Position numbers and translations under genes: made by a program. The notes beneath the pieces were generated by a model, which saw only the letters and a list, made by a program, of their open reading frames with translations, did no database searches and had not been told where the DNA came from. Positions 5,700 to 9,742 of a DNA stretch of 9,742 nt are shown here, in pieces. Each line of letters begins with the position of its first letter. Position 1 is the first letter of the stretch. The stretch is from Bacillota bacterium (GTDB lineage: Bacteria; Bacillota; Clostridia; Christensenellales; Borkfalkiaceae), in the NCBI GenBank assembly GCA_003343765.1, contig QAKO01000054.1, forward strand, positions 1-9,742, read 5' to 3'.

Positions 5700-7559
5700 T
5701 TTCCCTGCCAACGCATACAAATCTTCTGCCGCGTGCAGCATACCGATTTCGTCCCGCGAAAGAACTCTGTTATAAACGGTCAGATTCGCCGCATATGCCA
5801 CCTGATTTCCGTCCGCACTCCAGTAAGAACGGCCTATCCAGTTATCCTGCCCATTCAAAACTGCATTCAAAATTGTTTCAAACTGATCGCCCGCATGGTA
5901 AACAGCCGACCCGATACCGCCGTAAACACGCTCCGTAGCCCCAGAGCTAACATAAAAAGAAATCGTACGGCTGTACGGATCAAAAACAACCGACGCCGTG
6001 ATCCACTCGCCCGCAATGATCGTGCAAAACCGATTCGACTCCGGATACGTGTCAAACACATCCGAATTATTCAACGTAATACGAACCGTACCGCTTTCAA
6101 ACGCGAAGAAAATGCCCGTACCGTTTTGATAACCATCCCCTGTTGCCTTTGTCCCTAACTGGAATATCCGCGCCCAGGGTTTATAAAGCGTTTCCGCATA
6201 CACGGAAACCGTCATAGTCAGCCCCGTCTGCGTCGTCGCTCCCTGCATGGCATCCGCAGGTATCTTCAGACCCGTCGTTGCCCCTGCCGAAGTGTCCCAT
6301 CTGTCGCGGTCATGCAACATGGTTTCATCAAACAATTTTGTACCCGTGATCCGCTGTCTGGTCGCCGTAAGAGATGGCGTAATGTCGGAATAAGAGGTAC
6401 CGTTCATAAACCGCACTTTCTCCGAAGATGTGTTCACAAGATTCTCTCCGCTTCCCGCCAGCGGATATGCCGAAACCAGCCCATCCGTAAGATCAGGTTC
6501 CCTATAAAACGCCTTCAACGCCTCCAGTGCGGATTCCAAAGCCTGCGCCGCTGCGTCTACTTCCTGCTGCGAAGCCTCGAAATAATTTAATCTTTCTGCA
6601 TTTTCAAGAGCCTGTTCCAGCGTTCCGTAAGCCTCTGCCCAACCGCCTGCCGACGTATCGTAATTTGATAAAGACAGGTTTTCAGCCTCTTCTTTAAGAG
6701 CGTTCAGGCGCGAAAAATCCGCATAATCCGCATTCACGGCAGCAATCTCTTCCACCGTCAGAGCCTTTGAGTACAGTGCCACGTTTTTCACGTTCATATC
6801 TGTCTGTCCCCAATAATTGTCCGCACAGCCTAGATGAAAATATTCCGCCGTATTTATAAATCCGACCGTATCGTAACTGTAAGCACCGCGGTCACCGTCC
6901 GTATATGTATATGTTTCCTGCAAGACTCCGTTCAGATAAATTTTGATCGCGCTGCCGTCTATCGTCAGAATGTATTGAGAAAGATCCTGCATATTCAGTA
7001 TCCGATCGGGTACGATATCATAATATGTATTCGTACTGCCCGTCTCTCCGTTCCTGTTCAGATGAAAGCCGACCCCGCTTCCGCCCACACAAAAAAACTT
7101 TGCATCACACAAAGTCGGATCCTGCGTCGCCGTAAACCCGAACATCGATTCATACTGATTGATGAATGAGCCCGTGATCGAGCCATTTACCACGACTGAA
7201 AAACCTTCGGTTACTTTTCCTTTCAAAGGATTCGAAACAGAATAGGCAGCCATATTTCCGCTTGCCAAAATTCCGCCCGTGATCGTGAGCCCTGTCCCCG
7301 ATTCGAGCACAACCGAAGAACTCCCCTTGCTGACCGCTTTCCATTCATCCGCATCAAAAGAAGCCGACGTAAAATCGTACGACGCCGTCGGAACGACCGC
7401 ACCTGTTGTTGCACTCAATCCCTCATATCCAACTGCAACCCGATCCGTCATTTTCTCCGCATCCTGCCGCGCACAAGATGCCAGCATCGCACCGGGCAAA
7501 ACCAAAAGCAATGCCAGTGCCGCAGCAGCGATTCTCATCGGTATTCGCCTTAACTTCAT
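5697..7559 (-). CDS. Surface lipoprotein with two LamG-like domains and a central FIVAR-like helical segment
   Basis: A 620-residue predicted lipoprotein with no recognisable catalytic domain. The basic signal peptide and hydrophobic core lead to the lipobox LASC with Cys29. Residues ~59-280 look like a LamG/concanavalin A-like beta-sandwich: a Y-D-F-T opening, K-I-Y-L-N-G-V-L-Q-E-T at 206-216, and the closing strand NVALYSKALTVEEI at 259-272. Residues ~283-352 are helical and rich in Ala, Glu and Leu, like a FIVAR three-helix unit (ends DAAAQALESALEALKAF). Residues ~358-612 are a second LamG-like sandwich, ending NLTVYNRVLSRDEI at 592-605. Both sandwiches end in the Y-x-x-x-L-(T/S)-x-x-E-I pattern typical of LamG modules. 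The start has AGGAGGG 9 bases from the ATG. It lies between GH51 and GH43 genes and is tightly coupled to the latter, so I infer a cell-surface glycan-binding role. A hydrolytic role cannot be excluded, since some enzymes share this fold. Confidence 0.85.
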   Translation of the reverse strand: MKLRRIPMRIAAAALALLLVLPGAMLASCARQDAEKMTDRVAVGYEGLSATTGAVVPTASYDFTSASFDADEWKAVSKGSSSVVLESGTGLTITGGILASGNMAAYSVSNPLKGKVTEGFSVVVNGSITGSFINQYESMFGFTATQDPTLCDAKFFCVGGSGVGFHLNRNGETGSTNTYYDIVPDRILNMQDLSQYILTIDGSAIKIYLNGVLQETYTYTDGDRGAYSYDTVGFINTAEYFHLGCADNYWGQTDMNVKNVALYSKALTVEEIAAVNADYADFSRLNALKEEAENLSLSNYDTSAGGWAEAYGTLEQALENAERLNYFEASQQEVDAAAQALESALEALKAFYREPDLTDGLVSAYPLAGSGENLVNTSSEKVRFMNGTSYSDITPSLTATRQRITGTKLFDETMLHDRDRWDTSAGATTGLKIPADAMQGATTQTGLTMTVSVYAETLYKPWARIFQLGTKATGDGYQNGTGIFFAFESGTVRITLNNSDVFDTYPESNRFCTIIAGEWITASVVFDPYSRTISFYVSSGATERVYGGIGSAVYHAGDQFETILNAVLNGQDNWIGRSYWSADGNQVAYAANLTVYNRVLSRDEIGMLHAAEDLYALAGK

Positions 7560-7611
7560 TCCGCTTTCCCTCCTGTTTCATTGTTTACAAACCGGATCCT
7601 GCCGGCTTCTT

Positions 7612-9742
7612 TCAATCCAGAACAAAAACCGTCACACTGTTTTTATCCAGTTTATAATCGAAGAAATCACCGCCGATCTTTAAATTCGTTTCTGTCGGCA
7701 CGATATTATGTTTCGCGCCTTCGTTCGCTCCGATTTCATTGATCACGTTTTCGTCTTCATCCGACAGTGTGATCACTTTCGCGGATGTTTTTTTGTTGAA
7801 ATTCTTCAGTTCCACATGCAAATCCTGCTCCGTTCCGCTCGCATTGACGACTTTCAGCCAAATCTTTTCTCCGTCCGTCGTAGCCGATTGGAAGACCCGC
7901 TCGTTTACACGCCATACATTTTTTTCAAACAGAAAATTCCATTCTCCGTCTTTGCAGAAATATGCACGCATCTTTTTTCCGCCGTAAACAATCTTTAACG
8001 TGTTCTTTTCCGGTGCATATCCTACAAACTTATCTTTTCCCATCAACTCGCAGACCGTTCTGATAAAATCCACGCGCTTGTCAAATGAAACATCATACCC
8101 TTTATGATTCTTTCCGTACTGGCAGCTCATGGAAAAAGCATTGCAATCCATTGTACCGCGATCTTCCACACCGCGTACCCCGACGCCCACTATAAAACTC
8201 TGCTCCCCTTTGATCCTGCGCATATCAACTTCTACTTCGCACTCAGAATAATTCCCTTCCAGCCAGAATCCGTTGAATGCATCTGCCTCGTCGATGATCA
8301 GCTCGCCATCCGCGATCCTTCCGCCCGCAGCGCGCGGAAATGCCGTCCATCCTCCCATACCGTCTTTGAAATTATGCCTGTATAAAAGCTTTCCGTCCTC
8401 TATCGCCCTGATTCGAACTTCCCGTACCGCAACCTGCGTCGCGTGTGCGCCGATCAAGATGCCGCCCGCATTATCCTCGTCCGTTTCGCATACATCGTTC
8501 AATATGAATTTACCCGTATTCCCCGCAAACATCTGCTGAACATAATAATTCGGTGTACGCATAATATCGCGCGGATTAAACCAAATCAGATCGGGTGTCC
8601 ACTTATAATTGGCAGTCGACGCAAAAAGCGGCGCATAGCATGTCAGTTTTACCATGTCGCTGTTCCTTTCACATCCCGTCAAAAACGCTGCTTCCGCAAT
8701 CGCCGAACGCAGATTGTTCTCCCCGTTCAAGCGCCCGCGCCCGTCGCTCATCGTGTGCATCGCATATTCGCCCATGAACACTTTCGCACCGTTTCGGTCA
8801 TAAAAATCATATCGCTTTGTATTGTCGATAAACCATTGATAAGAATTGTAAACGTGCTCGTCTACGATCATATCCCGATATTTTTCATTGATAATTTTCC
8901 AGTTATCGTTTGAATCCTGCGGACGAATATCCACGCCTGCTGTCGTTATCACCGTTATTCCGAATTTTTTTAGAAGATCCGTCTGCTTTCCCGCATATTC
9001 GTATTGGCGAAGTCCCATCAGGCACGCCGCAAAGTTTTCAAAATACTCTCTGCCCCAGTTCTCGTTCCCGATCCCGACATACTCCAGCGAAAAAGGCTCC
9101 GGATGCCCCATCTCGGCACGTACTCCGGCCCAATATTCTTCCTCTTTATCTTGACTCTCCGTACTTCCTTTGGCAAAAAACAACAGATCTGCCACATTGT
9201 CGATAACTTCTTCTTTGAACATTTTCGTTCCCGGCATGATCCTGCGATATCCTTCCCCTCGCTGCTCGCCCACACGGATCTGGCAAAGCAAACCGCAATG
9301 AACGACCGGCAACGGAGCCATTTTCAGATCTTCGCACAAACAAAAATATTCATAAAAACCGATCCCGTACGATTGCATGTATCCCCATGTATTCGCGATC
9401 TGCCGGCGCTTTTCCAACGGCCCGACCGTCCCGCGCCAACGATACTGATTTTCAAATACTTCATCGCCCTCCACAACACAACCGCCAGGAAACCGCAAAA
9501 ACGAGGGATGACATTCCTTCAAAACCTGCACGATCCGCGTCGATAGCTTCCCGTTCCGGTATTTTTCCGCGTCTCCCCAGACATCTTCCGGCAAAAGCGA
9601 AACATAATCCACGCCGATCCTGCCTCGCCCACGAAACAAGATCACCAGCCTGCCCATTTCCGTTTTTGTTGCTTTCACCGAACAGCAAACTTTTTTCCAC
9701 GTTCCGCTATCCCCAGAAAGAACGATCTCCGATTTCGTCGTC
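7612..9742 (-). CDS. GH51 alpha-L-arabinofuranosidase (5' end cut by window edge)
   Basis: A retaining glycosidase that removes terminal alpha-L-arabinofuranose from arabinan, arabinoxylan or oligosaccharides from them. The frame stays open past the GTG at 9678 to the right edge, and the extra residues (including GDSGTWKKV) fit the N-terminal beta-sandwich that leads into D-Y-V-S-L-L-P, so that GTG is internal and the true start is outside. Counting from that GTG as 1: an LRFPGGC segment at 61-67, acid/base Glu206 in GIGNENWG, His275 in DEHVY, nucleophile Glu304 in FMGEYAMH, and barrel end near TPNYYVQQMFAGN (375-387). Residues ~405-587 form an extra beta-sandwich inserted before the usual C-terminal strands (VWRVNERVFQSAT at 588-600, then LKVVNASG). 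Both catalytic acids are present, so the enzyme should be active. The next gene follows after 52 bp with no clear terminator. Signal peptide status is unknown. Confidence 0.93.
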   Translation of the reverse strand, partial: TTKSEIVLSGDSGTWKKVCCSVKATKTEMGRLVILFRGRGRIGVDYVSLLPEDVWGDAEKYRNGKLSTRIVQVLKECHPSFLRFPGGCVVEGDEVFENQYRWRGTVGPLEKRRQIANTWGYMQSYGIGFYEYFCLCEDLKMAPLPVVHCGLLCQIRVGEQRGEGYRRIMPGTKMFKEEVIDNVADLLFFAKGSTESQDKEEEYWAGVRAEMGHPEPFSLEYVGIGNENWGREYFENFAACLMGLRQYEYAGKQTDLLKKFGITVITTAGVDIRPQDSNDNWKIINEKYRDMIVDEHVYNSYQWFIDNTKRYDFYDRNGAKVFMGEYAMHTMSDGRGRLNGENNLRSAIAEAAFLTGCERNSDMVKLTCYAPLFASTANYKWTPDLIWFNPRDIMRTPNYYVQQMFAGNTGKFILNDVCETDEDNAGGILIGAHATQVAVREVRIRAIEDGKLLYRHNFKDGMGGWTAFPRAAGGRIADGELIIDEADAFNGFWLEGNYSECEVEVDMRRIKGEQSFIVGVGVRGVEDRGTMDCNAFSMSCQYGKNHKGYDVSFDKRVDFIRTVCELMGKDKFVGYAPEKNTLKIVYGGKKMRAYFCKDGEWNFLFEKNVWRVNERVFQSATTDGEKIWLKVVNASGTEQDLHVELKNFNKKTSAKVITLSDEDENVINEIGANEGAKHNIVPTETNLKIGGDFFDYKLDKNSVTVFVLD

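Noticed and set aside
7583..7604. CCGG...CCGG inverted repeat between the GH51 and LamG genes
   Set aside because: Only about four base pairs and no T-run; more likely chance than a terminator, so the operon call stands.
9004..9546. 180-codon open frame on the plus strand opposite the GH51 gene
   Set aside because: It is antisense to the GH51 catalytic barrel, where the codons are constrained by the enzyme; no independent support.

Overview
The window reads as a chromosomal segment of a Bacillota bacterium, most likely an anaerobic, endospore-forming member of the Clostridia of moderate GC content. Four things point this way: a Phe-specific T-box leader in front of pheST, a YunB-type sporulation protein, strong GGAGG ribosome binding sites, and secreted proteins with lipobox signal peptides. 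I cannot name a genus from the sequence alone.

Every gene I can support is on the minus strand, so transcription runs from high to low coordinates. In transcription order they are: (1) a GH51 alpha-L-arabinofuranosidase whose 5' end lies beyond the right edge; (2) a lipoprotein with two LamG (concanavalin A-like) domains flanking a helical FIVAR-like segment; (3) a GH43 lipoprotein with an N-terminal InlB/Flg_new-like repeat and a C-terminal AbfB-like beta-trefoil; (4) a 247-bp gap with a long imperfect hairpin; (5) yunB; (6) a sigma-A promoter, a T-box riboswitch and its terminator; (7) pheS; (8) pheT, whose 3' end lies beyond the left edge.

Genes 1-3 look like one operon. The gaps are 52 bp and almost nothing, and the stop codon of gene 2 lies inside the ribosome binding site of gene 3. 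Together they look like a system for arabinose-containing polysaccharide: two membrane-anchored surface proteins, one an enzyme and one probably a glycan binder, and a GH51 enzyme that releases terminal arabinofuranose. The GH51 location cannot be judged because its N-terminus is missing.

Genes 7-8 are the two subunits of phenylalanyl-tRNA synthetase. They are controlled by a leader whose specifier codon (UUC) and T-box UGGU sequence both fit tRNA-Phe. yunB stands alone between the two blocks and may be driven by a sporulation (sigma-E-like) promoter placed so close to the ATG that the message would be almost leaderless.

No mobile elements, CRISPR arrays, tRNA or rRNA genes were seen. I did not find a clearly new multi-gene system. 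The least described element is the LamG-FIVAR-LamG lipoprotein inside the arabinan-type operon.
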